From positions 5,395,001 to 5,459,000 of the forward strand of contig NZ_FMHW01000002.1 in assembly GCF_900090325.1 (NCBI RefSeq): a stretch of DNA of 64,000 bases. Reading direction: 5' to 3'. Source of the DNA: Micromonospora pallida (lineage in GTDB: Bacteria > Actinomycetota > Actinomycetes > Mycobacteriales > Micromonosporaceae). The translations under genes were made by a program, and so were the position numbers. Of the stretch, positions 49,789 through 58,583 are shown piece by piece; the first letter of the stretch is position 1; each line of letters starts with the position of its first letter. Under the pieces are notes generated by a model. The model had not been told where the DNA came from. It made no database searches and saw only the letters and a program-made list of their open reading frames with translations.

Positions 49789-50450
49789 TCAGGGCAGGTG
49801 GGTGGTGAACCAGCCGGCGGCCTCGTCGGCGACCCGTTCCAGGGTGCCCGGCTCCTCGAAGAGGTGCGTCGCGCCGGGCACCACCCGCAGTTCGCCGACC
49901 CCGTCGAGGGAGGACATGGCGGACTCGTTCAGCGCGATCACCTCCTCGTCCCGGCCGCCGACCAGGAGCAGGCTCGGTGCGCGTACCCGGGACAGGGCGG
50001 CACCGGCCAGGTCGGGGCGACCGCCCCGGGAGACCACCGCCCGGACCTGGTCCGGCCGTTGCGCCGCCGCGACCAGCGCCCCGGCCGCGCCGGTGCTCGC
50101 CCCGAACAGGCCGATCGGCAGCCGCCCCAGCGTGGCATCGGCGGCCAGCCAGTCCACGATGCCGACCAGTCGGCCGGCGAGCATGTCGATGTCGAAGCGG
50201 AGTTCGGCGGTCAGCTCGTCCACCTGCTCCTCGTCCGGGGTCAGCAGGTCCACCAGGACGGTGCCGAGCGCCCGGTCGTTGAGCGTGTGCGCCACCGCCA
50301 CGTTGCGTGGGCTGTGCCGGGACGAGCCGCTGCCGTGCGCGAACAGCACCACGCCGACCGGGTCGGCGGGCACCAGCAGGTCTGCGGTGAGGGCGACTCC
50401 CGGGGTGCGCCCGCGACCGGGATCGCCGTCTCGGTGGCGCGTACGTCCAT
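49789..50450 (-). CDS. Dienelactone-hydrolase-like alpha/beta hydrolase, frameshifted
   Basis: A strong ribosome site (GGAGGT, seven bases) precedes ATG 50450, which reads 'MDVRATETAIPVAG' but then runs out of frame. The body, in another frame and ending at 49789, reads 'GVALTADLLVPADPVGVVLFAHGSGSSRHSPRN', 'LFGASTGAAGALVAAA' (nucleophile GASTG), 'LLLVGGRDEEVIAL' and 'GATHLFEEPG', all intact. One extra base near 50405-50415 would join both parts at a natural homologue-like sequence. So either a true frameshift or a sequencing error has split a roughly 220-residue hydrolase. Confidence 0.8.
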
Positions 50451-50757
50451 GGCCCGACCTCCGCAACCGCCGGCCACCCGGCCGGCTCCGATGCCGTCGG
50501 TTACCCGGGCCGGACGGCGGCACTCCCACCGCAACCCGGACGAGCCGCCCGCGACTCGGCGACTATCACTCCGGCCCTCCCACCGCACCCGGACGAGCCG
50601 CTCGCGCTCACCGGGTCGCCGGCCGTCAGCGACCGCCGGGAGCCCGCGCCGGGGAGCTGCCCGGCCGGCGGCGGTCGGGTTTGCCGGTGTCGGGCCCGGG
50701 TAGCCGCGGGTGACCGGCGGGCGGGACCGCGTCCGCCACCAGACGGGGAGGACCGGC

Positions 50758-50934
50758 ATGGGCCAGCAGCAGAAGTCCGGCAAGCAGGGCACTGACGAGC
50801 AGCGACGTCGGGAGGACGAGGAACGCGGCCGGGACTGGGCGGACGAGGCGGCCCAGGCGCGTACCGCCGACGACCCGAGGGCGATGGCCCCGCACGACGC
50901 GGCGGGCAAGCCGACCACCGGCGGACACCTCTGA
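50758..50934 (+). CDS. Small hydrophilic hypothetical protein
   Basis: A 58-residue, highly charged protein (QQQKSGKQGTDEQRRREDEERGRDW then DEAAQARTADDPRAM) with no hydrophobic segment, probably disordered. ATG 50758 has GGGGAGG six bases upstream. It sits between converging/divergent units and next to the second palindromic repeat. No family is recognised. Confidence 0.6.
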   Translation: MGQQQKSGKQGTDEQRRREDEERGRDWADEAAQARTADDPRAMAPHDAAGKPTTGGHL

Positions 50935-50956
50935 CCCGACGCTCCGGCTCCACTCC

Positions 50957-51028
50957 TCGATCATGGAGTTGTGGTGCCCAGATAATGGCGTTTGTGAGGT
51001 TTGCATGGTGCCCCAACTCCATGATCGA
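50957..51028. repeat. Dispersed palindromic element, copy 2
   Basis: Arms TCGATCATGGAGTTG (50957-50971) and CAACTCCATGATCGA (51014-51028) are perfect; the pairing continues imperfectly inward. Arm sequence is that of copy 1 at 45410, and the centre (ATGGCGTTTGTGAGGTTTGC) resembles the reverse complement of the centre of copy 1. It lies just downstream of both the small hypothetical gene and the GH65 gene. Confidence 0.85.
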
Positions 51029-51053
51029 CGGAGCGGTGGTGGCACCCGGGGTG

Positions 51054-53425
51054 CTACTCGCGGATTTTTTCGGCCTGGCGGAGCGGCGTGCGGCCGGGCG
51101 GCTGCGTGGGGGGCGGACCGGGCGGATGGGGTGGGGGCACCGGCATGGTGACTGGCTGGTCGCAGGTGACCCGGATCCGCTCACCGTAGTGCTGTAGGTC
51201 CAGCACCGAGTCCGGTCCGCCGTGCCGCAACGAGTACGTCGTCTGGTGCGCCCGGATGTCCACCCGCAGCCGGAGTTGCTGCCACTGGAGGGAGAACTCC
51301 AGGCGGCTGAGCCGGCTGGAGAGCCGGGGGAGAACGTCATCTCCCCGTCGTGGTCGCGGAGTCCACCGAAGCCGGCGACCAGCGCGATCCACGCCCCGGC
51401 CAGGGAGGCCATGTGCACGCCGTCGCGGGTGTTCTCGTTGAGGTCGTGCAGGTCCATCAGCGCGGCCTCGCGCAGGTAGCTGTGTGCCAACTCGGGATGG
51501 CCCACCTCGGCCGAGAGCACCGCCTGGGTGCAGGCCGACAGGGACGAGTCGCGCACGGTACGCCGCTCGTAGTAGAGGAAGTTGCGCAGCTTCTCCGCGG
51601 GGGTGAACGCGTCCCCCCGCCAGTGCATCGCCAGTACCAGGTCCGCCTGCTTGACCACCTGCTTGCGGTACAGGTCGAAGTACGGGTAATGCAGCAGCAG
51701 CGGGTACTTGTCCGACGGCGTGTGCTCGAAGTCCCACTCCTCCTGCCGGGTGAACCCCTCGACCTGCTCGTGCACCTCGACCTCGTCGTCGTACGGGATG
51801 TGCATCGCGTTGGCGGCATCCCGCCAGGCCGCGGCCTCCTCCTCGGTGACCCCGAGCTGGATCGCCTGGTCGCGGTAGCGCATCGCCACGTCGGCGGCGG
51901 TGAGCAGGTTCCGCTGGGCCATCAGGTTGGTGTAGACGTTGTCGTCCTTGACCGCGGTGTACTCGTCCGGACCGGTCACGCCGTCGATGTGGAACTGGCC
52001 GTGCCGGTCGTGGTGCCCGAGCGACCGCCACAGCCGGGCCGTCTCGATCAGCAGTTCCAGCCCGATCGACTGTTCCACCTCGGTGTCCCCGGTGACCACG
52101 ACGTAACGGCGCAGCGCGTCGGCGACGCCGGCGGCGATGTGGAAGGCGGCCGTTCCCGCCGGCCAGTACGCCGACGACTCCGGCCCCTCGATGGTGCGCC
52201 AGGGGAAGGCCGCCCCCTCCAGGTACAACGTCCGTGCCCGGTCCCGGGCCTGTGGGAGGGTGGCGTGCCGCCAGTGCAGGGCGTCCCGGACGGCGCTCGG
52301 CTGCGTGTAGGTGAGCACCGGCAGCACGAACATCTCGGTGTCCCAGAACGCGTGTCCGTCGTACCCGGGGCCGGTCAGTCCCTTCGCGGCGATCGGCCGC
52401 CGTTCGGCGCGGGCACCGGCCTGCAACACGTGGAACAGGCCGAACCGGACCGCCTGCTGCACCTCCGGGTCGCCCTCGACCCGCACGTCGGCGGCGTCCC
52501 AGAACTCGTCGAGGTATTCCCGCTGCTCGCGGCGCAGGCCGTCCCAGCCGTCCAGCTTGGCGGCCGCGAGGGCCGCGCCGACCTGGTCGCGCAGCGCCGG
52601 CAGCGACCGCTGGCTGGACCAGCTGTACGTCAGCAGCTTCTCCACCTCCAGCTTCTCCCCCGGCTCAAGCACACAGCCGATGGTGGTCCGGACCCAGTCC
52701 TCGTACCCCTCGGTGTTGACCGTCACGTCGGCCGGGGCCCGCACCTCGTGGTCCATCGCGGCGGCCACCCGCAGGCCGCTCACCTTCGTCCGGTGGATCA
52801 GCAGTCCGCCGTCACGGCTGGTGAGCTGCTCCTCGGCGAGCAACGGCGACTCCAGCACGGCCGCCACCCGGGGATCCCTGCTCTGCGCGGGCAGCGCCTC
52901 GTTGGCCACCAGCTGGGACTGGACGATCAGCCGCAGCGGCCCGTTGACCGCCTCGACCTCGTACTTGATCGCCGCGACCGAGCGCTGGCGGAAGGAGACC
53001 AGCCGGGTGCTGCGGACCTTCACCTCCCGCCCGGCCGGGGAGCGCCAGTACACGTACCGGTGCAGCGTCCCGGCGCGCAGGTCGAGGATCCGCTCGTGCT
53101 CGAGGAGTTCGCCGTACCGGACGTCGAGCGGTTCGTCGTCGACGAGAAGCCGGATCAGCTTGCCGTTGGTGACGTTGACGATGGTCTGCCCGGACTCGGG
53201 GAAGCCGAACCCGGCCTCGGCGTACGGCAGCGGGCGCAGCTCGTAGAAGGAGTTCAGGTAGGTGCCCGGCAGGCCGTGCGGCTCGCCCTCGTCGAGGTTG
53301 CCGCGCAGCCCGATGTGCCCGTTGGAGAGCGCGAAGATCGACTCCGACTGGGCCAGCACGTCCAGGTCGAGCAGCACCTCCCGGACGTGCCACGGCTCGA
53401 CCGGATACGCCCGTTCCCGGATCAC
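51054..53425 (-). CDS. GH65 disaccharide phosphorylase, apparent 3' frameshift
   Basis: A glycoside hydrolase family 65 enzyme (trehalose/maltose/kojibiose phosphorylase class), about 790 residues if intact. ATG 53425 begins 'YPVEPWHVREVLLDLDVLAQSESIFALSNGHIGLRGNLDEG'. Catalytic acid is Glu488 in 'GVTGPDEYTAVKDDN'; the phosphate site is 'RDSSLSACTQAV'. At a run of five G (51326-51330) the frame slips: reading on in frame gives nonsense, whereas the shifted frame gives the expected 'LSSRLSRLEFSLQWQQLRLRVDI' and 'TTYSLRHGGPDSVL', ending at 51054. It shares an ATGA overlap with the phosphoglucomutase gene, which would use its beta-glucose 1-phosphate. Confidence 0.88.
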
Positions 53426-54177
53426 CCGCCGGCCTCCTCGTCGAGCAGTTCACCGAGGTCACGGACCACGACGTCGGCGCCCTGGGCGCGCAGTTCGTCG
53501 GCCTGCCCGGCCCGGTCGACGCCGATGACGTAGCCGAAGCCGCCCGCCCGGCCGGCGGCCACCCCGGCCAGCGCGTCCTCGAAGACCACCGCCTGGGCCG
53601 GTACGACGCCGAGCTGCCGCGCCCCGGCCAGGAAGGTGTCCGGGTGCGGCTTGCCGCGCAGTCCCTCGGCGCGGGCGACCAGCCCGTCCACCCGGACTTC
53701 GAGCAGGTGTTCCAGGCCGGCGGCGGCGACCACCTCGCGGCAGTTGGCGCTGGCCGAGACGACCGCCCGGCGCAACCCGGCGGCGGCCACCGCCTCCAGA
53801 TACGCCACCGAGCCGGGGTAGACGTCGACGCCGTTGGTGCGCAGCCGCTCCAGCAGGACGACATTCTTGCGGTTGCCGATCCCGTACACGGTCTCCGCCC
53901 CGGGCGGGTCGTCCGGCGTCCCCTCGGGCAGGACGATCCCCCGGGAGGCGAGGAAGGTGCGGACCCCGTCGGCCCGGGGGCGGCCGTCCACGTAGCGGTT
54001 GTAGTCGTCCCCCGGGTCGAACGGGCGGTACGGCTCGCCGGTGGCCGTGGCCCGGGCCCGCAGGAACGCGTCGAAGGTCTCGGTCCACGCGGCGTTGTGC
54101 ACCCGGGCGGTCTGCGTCAGCACGCCGTCCAGATCGAAGAGACAGGCGGTCACATGATCGGGTAGCCCCAGTAGCAC
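53422..54177 (-). CDS. Beta-phosphoglucomutase-family HAD protein
   Basis: A 251-residue HAD hydrolase-fold protein. Catalytic 'LFDLDGVLTQ' (D15, D17), Ser motif 'RRAVVSASANC', Lys 'LRGKPHPDTFL' and acidic 'VVFEDALAGVAAG'. The general acid/base and cap 'VHNAAW' fit beta-phosphoglucomutase. It interconverts beta-glucose 1-phosphate and glucose 6-phosphate, the expected partner of the GH65 phosphorylase that follows with a 4-base overlap. Upstream gene of the two-gene unit. Confidence 0.92.
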   Translation of the reverse strand: MLLGLPDHVTACLFDLDGVLTQTARVHNAAWTETFDAFLRARATATGEPYRPFDPGDDYNRYVDGRPRADGVRTFLASRGIVLPEGTPDDPPGAETVYGIGNRKNVVLLERLRTNGVDVYPGSVAYLEAVAAAGLRRAVVSASANCREVVAAAGLEHLLEVRVDGLVARAEGLRGKPHPDTFLAGARQLGVVPAQAVVFEDALAGVAAGRAGGFGYVIGVDRAGQADELRAQGADVVVRDLGELLDEEAGG

Positions 54178-54234
54178 CCCATGAATCTAACCAGCGGAAA
54201 CAGCCGGCAAACCCGATTCGGCGCCCAACGGCGG

Positions 54235-54699
54235 TCAGTTGGGACGCAGGGTCCAGATCACCGTCATCGTGCCGGTGGTGGTGCCGTCGGCGGTGGCGAT
54301 CTCGATCGGCACCGGGAACTCCGGCCGGCGGCCGGCGTCCAACTCGGCGATCACCTCGTCGAGCGGGCGACCGAGCCGGGCGGTCGCGGTGACCGGCCCC
54401 ATCGCCAGCCGGCGGTAGCCGATCTCGGCCTTGACGGCCAGCGGCGTCGCCCGGTCGAGCAGGTGACCGAAGGCGGCGAGCACCACCGCGCCGGAGGCGC
54501 TCTCGCCGAGGGTGAACATCGCCCCGGCGTGCGGGCCGCCCACGTGGTTGTGGGTCGCCGGGGTGTCGGGCAGCCGCAGCACGGCCCGGATCCCGCCGTC
54601 GGCCTCGGGCGCGACCTCGACGACCTCCAGATCGAGGGTACGGACGAACGGCACCGCCGCCAGCAGACCGGCAGCCACCTGACGCGAGTCAATCGACAT
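54235..54699 (-). CDS. Hotdog-fold thioesterase-like protein (DUF4442/PaaI type)
   Basis: A 154-residue hotdog-fold protein. 'THNHVGGPHAGAMFTLGESASGAVVLAAF' is the helix-leading motif of the YiiD_C/DUF4442 group (His/Asn-containing HNHVGG..HAGA), with later 'RLAMGPVTATARL'. ATG 54699 or a GTG at 54705 can serve; no strong ribosome site is seen. Acyl-CoA or ACP thioester hydrolysis is likely but untested. Monocistronic. Confidence 0.85.
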   Translation of the reverse strand: MSIDSRQVAAGLLAAVPFVRTLDLEVVEVAPEADGGIRAVLRLPDTPATHNHVGGPHAGAMFTLGESASGAVVLAAFGHLLDRATPLAVKAEIGYRRLAMGPVTATARLGRPLDEVIAELDAGRRPEFPVPIEIATADGTTTGTMTVIWTLRPN

Positions 54700-54852
54700 G
54701 CCCACAGAGGCTACTGTTCGGTAACTTTCTGGGCAAGACCGTAGGGCTCGGGCTCGGTTCGAGCGGCGATCGCCGAGGGCACGTCCGGGATCATGCGGCG
54801 GCCGGCGGACCGCCGGGGCCGGTCCCGAGGGCGGCCCGGCGACCGGACCGGT

Positions 54853-56160
54853 TCAGCGCCAGCCCACGTCGATCCGGTCGCCGCGTTCGTCGAAGAAGTG
54901 CACGGCGTCCATCCGTACCGAGACCGCCAGCGGCTGACCGGCGGTGACCCCCGGGTACGGGGCCAGCCGGACGGACAGCTCCGCCGGACGCCGGTGGTGC
55001 CGGCCCGGTTCGCCGAGCACGCTCGTCCGGTTGTCGCGGCGGACCGGCTCCTCCGGCAGCGCCTCGCCCGACCGGCCGGTGAGCCGCTGCACCACGTGCC
55101 CCAACCCCCGGCGCAGACCGCGCGACCCGGTACCCGTGTCACCGACCGGGCCGCCCATTTCGTCCACCACCACCGCCGTCGCGCCGACGTCGAGGAAGGC
55201 CAGCGACTCGTGCCCGTGGTGCTCGAGGAACCGGATCCGGCCCTGGAGGACGTCGCCCGGCGCGTCCGGCGCGACCGGGGTCAGCGCCTCGGCGCGCATC
55301 CCGACCACGATCCGCTCACCGTGGTAGTGCGCCACCGTCCGGCTGCGGATGTCGTCCCAGGGCAGGTAGAGCGACTGCTCGCCGAGGTTCAGCGCGACGT
55401 ACCGGTCGAGGTGGACGTAGACCGACGCCTCCAGCAGGTTCATCTTGGGGCTGCCGAGGAAGGCGGCGACGTAGAGCGTGGCCGGACGGCCGTACACCTG
55501 GGTCGGGGTGCCGACGTCCTGGAGCACCCCCTTGCGCATGATGGCGACCCGGTCGGCCATGGTCAGCGCCTCGGCCTGGTCGTGGGTGACGTAGAGGGTG
55601 GTCACGCCCAGTTCCCGGGTCAGCCCGGAGATCTCCGCCCGCAGCTCGGCGCGCAGGCCGCTGTCGAGGTTGGAGAGCGGCTCGTCCATCAGGAACAGCC
55701 GGGGGCGACGGACGATCGCCCGGCCCATCGCCACCCGCTGCCGCTGCCCGCCGGAGAGCTGGCTCGGCCGACGGCCCAGCACGTCCCCGATGCCCAACGC
55801 GCCGGCCACGTTCGCCACCCGCTCCTCGCGGGGAGTGGACTCCATGCCGGCCAGCTTGAGCGGGAAGCCGATGTTGTTCTCGACGGTCATGTGCGGATAG
55901 AGCGCGAAGTCCTGGAAGACCATCGCGATCCCCCGGTCACGCGGTGTCAGGTCGTTGGCGTACTCACCGTCGATCATCACCGCGCCGCTGGTCGGGTCCT
56001 CCAGACCGGCGACCATGCGCAGGACCGTCGACTTTCCGCAGCCCGACGGCCCGAGCAGCACCATGAACTCGCCGTCGTTCACATCGAGGTTGACATTGTC
56101 CACCGCGAGCGTTCCGTTCGGGAACACTTTGGAGACATCCTTCAACGCGACGGTGGCCAC
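54853..56160 (-). CDS. Sugar ABC transporter ATP-binding protein (MsmK/UgpC/MsiK type)
   Basis: A 435-residue ATPase. 'LLGPSGCGKST' (Walker A), 'MVFQDFALYPHMTV' (Q-loop), 'LSGGQRQRVAMGRAI' (signature), 'LFLMDEPLSNLD' (Walker B) and 'YVTHDQAEALTMADR' are standard. The C-terminal MOP/TOBE regulatory part (about 245-435) contains a basic insert (about 335-385, 'RGLRRGLGHVVQRLTGRSG') between conserved segments. In Streptomyces one such ATPase (MsiK) energises several sugar importers; no permease gene is adjacent here, consistent with that type. Possible functional link with the GH65 pair. Confidence 0.92.
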   Translation of the reverse strand: MATVALKDVSKVFPNGTLAVDNVNLDVNDGEFMVLLGPSGCGKSTVLRMVAGLEDPTSGAVMIDGEYANDLTPRDRGIAMVFQDFALYPHMTVENNIGFPLKLAGMESTPREERVANVAGALGIGDVLGRRPSQLSGGQRQRVAMGRAIVRRPRLFLMDEPLSNLDSGLRAELRAEISGLTRELGVTTLYVTHDQAEALTMADRVAIMRKGVLQDVGTPTQVYGRPATLYVAAFLGSPKMNLLEASVYVHLDRYVALNLGEQSLYLPWDDIRSRTVAHYHGERIVVGMRAEALTPVAPDAPGDVLQGRIRFLEHHGHESLAFLDVGATAVVVDEMGGPVGDTGTGSRGLRRGLGHVVQRLTGRSGEALPEEPVRRDNRTSVLGEPGRHHRRPAELSVRLAPYPGVTAGQPLAVSVRMDAVHFFDERGDRIDVGWR

Positions 56161-56314
56161 CCGTCACCTCCCGCTGTTCGTCGCGGACAACTCAATGACT
56201 CTGACCAGCGCCAAGGGATCCGGACATCGGGTAAACGTGCCATGTTCGGCTCGTGACAGGTCTATTACGTCGACCGTCCCTCCCGCCGGCCGGCGCCCGG
56301 ATCAGCCGCCGGGA

Positions 56315-58546
56315 TCAGCCGACGTCCCCGGGCCCGTCGCCGACCGGCTCGTCGAGGAAGACCCGGCGGACCACCCGTTCGGCCGCGTGCCCGTCGTCCC
56401 AGACACAGAACCGGGCCCGGAACCGCTGCCGGCGCGCGGTGGCGGCGGCCGAGTCGACCGCCCCGGAGCGGAACGCGTCGACCAGTCCGGCGAAGGTGGT
56501 CGCCACCGCCCCCGGCGACTCCTCCGTCACGTCGAGGTAGACCCCCCGCGCCAACCGGTACGCCGCCAGGTCCGGTGCGTACACCACGATCGGCCGGTCC
56601 AGGACGGCGTAGTCGAACATCGCCGACGAGTAGTCGGTGACCAGCACGTCGGCGGCGAGGTAGAGGTCCTCCACCGGGTGGTACCCGCTGACGTCGGTCA
56701 CCCGGGGGTCGGCGGACGGCCAGCCGGGCGTGACCTCGCCCGACTCCCGGTCGTGGAAGTAGTGGCTGCGCACCAGTAGTCGCCCGGCCGGTCCGAGCGC
56801 GTCCAGCAGCCGGTGCGGGTCGAACGGGGGACGGTACCCGGGCAGGTGCTCACGGTGGGTCGGCGCGTACAGGACCACCCGCTCCCCGGGCCGGACACCC
56901 AGCCCCGCCCGGAGCTCGGCGATCTCGTCGGCGGTGGCGGTGACCAGTCGGTCGTTGCGCGGGTAGCCCACCTCCAGCGTGGTGTACGCGGCCGGGTACG
57001 CCCGCTCCCACATCTGGGTGGAGAAGCTGTTAGAGGAGATGCTGTAGTCCCACCGGTCGATTCGGCGCAGCAGCGCGTCGAAGTCCAGCCCGGACGCGCC
57101 GAGCGGGTACCGCCGCTGGTCCAGCCCCATCACCTTGACCGGGGTGCCGTGGTGCGTCTGCACGTGCACCGTGCCGGGGCGTTTGCGTACGTAGTCGGGG
57201 AAGTTGACGTTGTTGACCAGCCAGCGGGCCCGGGCCAGGGTACGGAAGTAGGCGCGGGTGCCGGCCACCACGTACTCGACGCCGGGCGGCAGCGCGTCCA
57301 CCCGGTCCCGCCGGACGACCCACACCCCCCGCACGTGCGGCGCCAACCGGCGGGCGGCGGCGTGGATCGCGGCCGGGTTGCAGGCGTACCCCCGATACCA
57401 GTACGCGGCGTAGACGGCGAGCGTCGGATCGACCGGTCGGCGCAGCTCGGCGTGGTACTCGGCCCGCAGCACGGCGTCCCAGGTCAGTCGCGCCGCGCCC
57501 CACAGCGCCGGGGTGCCCCGCCGCCGGGCCGCCCGGACGGTCCGGCGGGCCGCCACCCCGGCCTGGTGGACGCCGCGCAGCGCGCTGAAGGTGCGCCATC
57601 GGCCGGCCGCCACCAGGCGGTGCTTCAGCCCCTCGACGCCGTCCGGCACCCGGTGACCGTCCGGTGGCCGCCACCGGGCGTGGTCGGCGACGATCCGGTC
57701 GAAGAACGCCGCCCGCAGGTGCGGGGCGATCCGCTCCCCGTTGCCGAGCACCGTCAGATAGTGCCAGACCATCCGCTCGAACAGCACCGGGTGCAGTTCG
57801 TCCGCCCCGATCGCGGCCGGGTGGTCGGCCAGGAACCGGAACACCCGCTCCCACTGGGCGAAGACGTCGAGGTGCCGGTCCCCCGGGGTACGGGTGATCG
57901 CGCCGGCCCGCCGCTGCCGGTAGTTGACGCACACCCGGTCGAGCAGGCCGATCCGCTCGGCGGCCAGCAGCACCGGGTAGCTGAACGAGACGTCCTCGTA
58001 CCAGCCGGGTTCGAAGCGCAGTCCGAGCCCGACCAGGAACTCCCGCCGGACCAGCTTGTTCCAGGCGGTGTGCAGCAGTCCGACCGTCTCGGGCCGGTCC
58101 CGCAGGCGGAACGTCTCCGCCCCGACCGGTTCCGGGTGGACGTCGCGCAGCGCGCTGCGGGTGGTGGTGTCGTCCCAGTGCACCCGGACGTGGTCGACCA
58201 GGAGCACGTCCGGCCGGGTGGTGCGGAGCCGCTCGGCGATCACCGGCAGGCAGTCGGGGGCGAGCCAGTCGTCACCGTCGACGAACCAGACGTACTCGCC
58301 GGTGGCCCGGTCCAGTCCCACGTTGCGGGCCGGACCGAGCCCCACGTTCCCGGTCAGCCGGACCAGCCGGACCCGGCGGTCCCGACCGGCGTAGCCGGTG
58401 AGGATCTCCGGGCTGGCGTCCGGCGAACAGTCGTCGACGGCGATCACCTCGACGTCGTCGAACGCCTGCCCGAGCAGGGAGTCCAGACACTCCCGCAGGT
58501 AGCCCTGGACCCGGTGGACCGGGACGACGAAGCTGATCAGCGCCAT
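56315..58546 (-). CDS. GT2 - CDP-glycerol glycerophosphotransferase fusion (TagF-like)
   Basis: A 743-residue two-domain enzyme. Residues 1-230 form a family 2 glycosyltransferase ('SFVVPVHRVQGYLRECLDSLLGQ', 'VDDCSPD', 'FVDGDDW' DXD site). Residues about 370-735 are a CDP-glycerol:poly(glycerophosphate) transferase domain ('HHGTPVKVMGLDQ', 'VLYAPTHR', 'VTDYSSAMFDYAVLDRPIV', 'RRVFLDEP'). Such proteins build teichoic-acid-like glycerol-phosphate or sugar-alcohol-phosphate polymers at the inner membrane face. It is the last gene of the leftward export operon. Confidence 0.92.
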   Translation of the reverse strand: MALISFVVPVHRVQGYLRECLDSLLGQAFDDVEVIAVDDCSPDASPEILTGYAGRDRRVRLVRLTGNVGLGPARNVGLDRATGEYVWFVDGDDWLAPDCLPVIAERLRTTRPDVLLVDHVRVHWDDTTTRSALRDVHPEPVGAETFRLRDRPETVGLLHTAWNKLVRREFLVGLGLRFEPGWYEDVSFSYPVLLAAERIGLLDRVCVNYRQRRAGAITRTPGDRHLDVFAQWERVFRFLADHPAAIGADELHPVLFERMVWHYLTVLGNGERIAPHLRAAFFDRIVADHARWRPPDGHRVPDGVEGLKHRLVAAGRWRTFSALRGVHQAGVAARRTVRAARRRGTPALWGAARLTWDAVLRAEYHAELRRPVDPTLAVYAAYWYRGYACNPAAIHAAARRLAPHVRGVWVVRRDRVDALPPGVEYVVAGTRAYFRTLARARWLVNNVNFPDYVRKRPGTVHVQTHHGTPVKVMGLDQRRYPLGASGLDFDALLRRIDRWDYSISSNSFSTQMWERAYPAAYTTLEVGYPRNDRLVTATADEIAELRAGLGVRPGERVVLYAPTHREHLPGYRPPFDPHRLLDALGPAGRLLVRSHYFHDRESGEVTPGWPSADPRVTDVSGYHPVEDLYLAADVLVTDYSSAMFDYAVLDRPIVVYAPDLAAYRLARGVYLDVTEESPGAVATTFAGLVDAFRSGAVDSAAATARRQRFRARFCVWDDGHAAERVVRRVFLDEPVGDGPGDVG

Positions 58547-58583
58547 CCCGGGCCACCCCCCGGTCAGCCCGCCGCGCGCCCCC

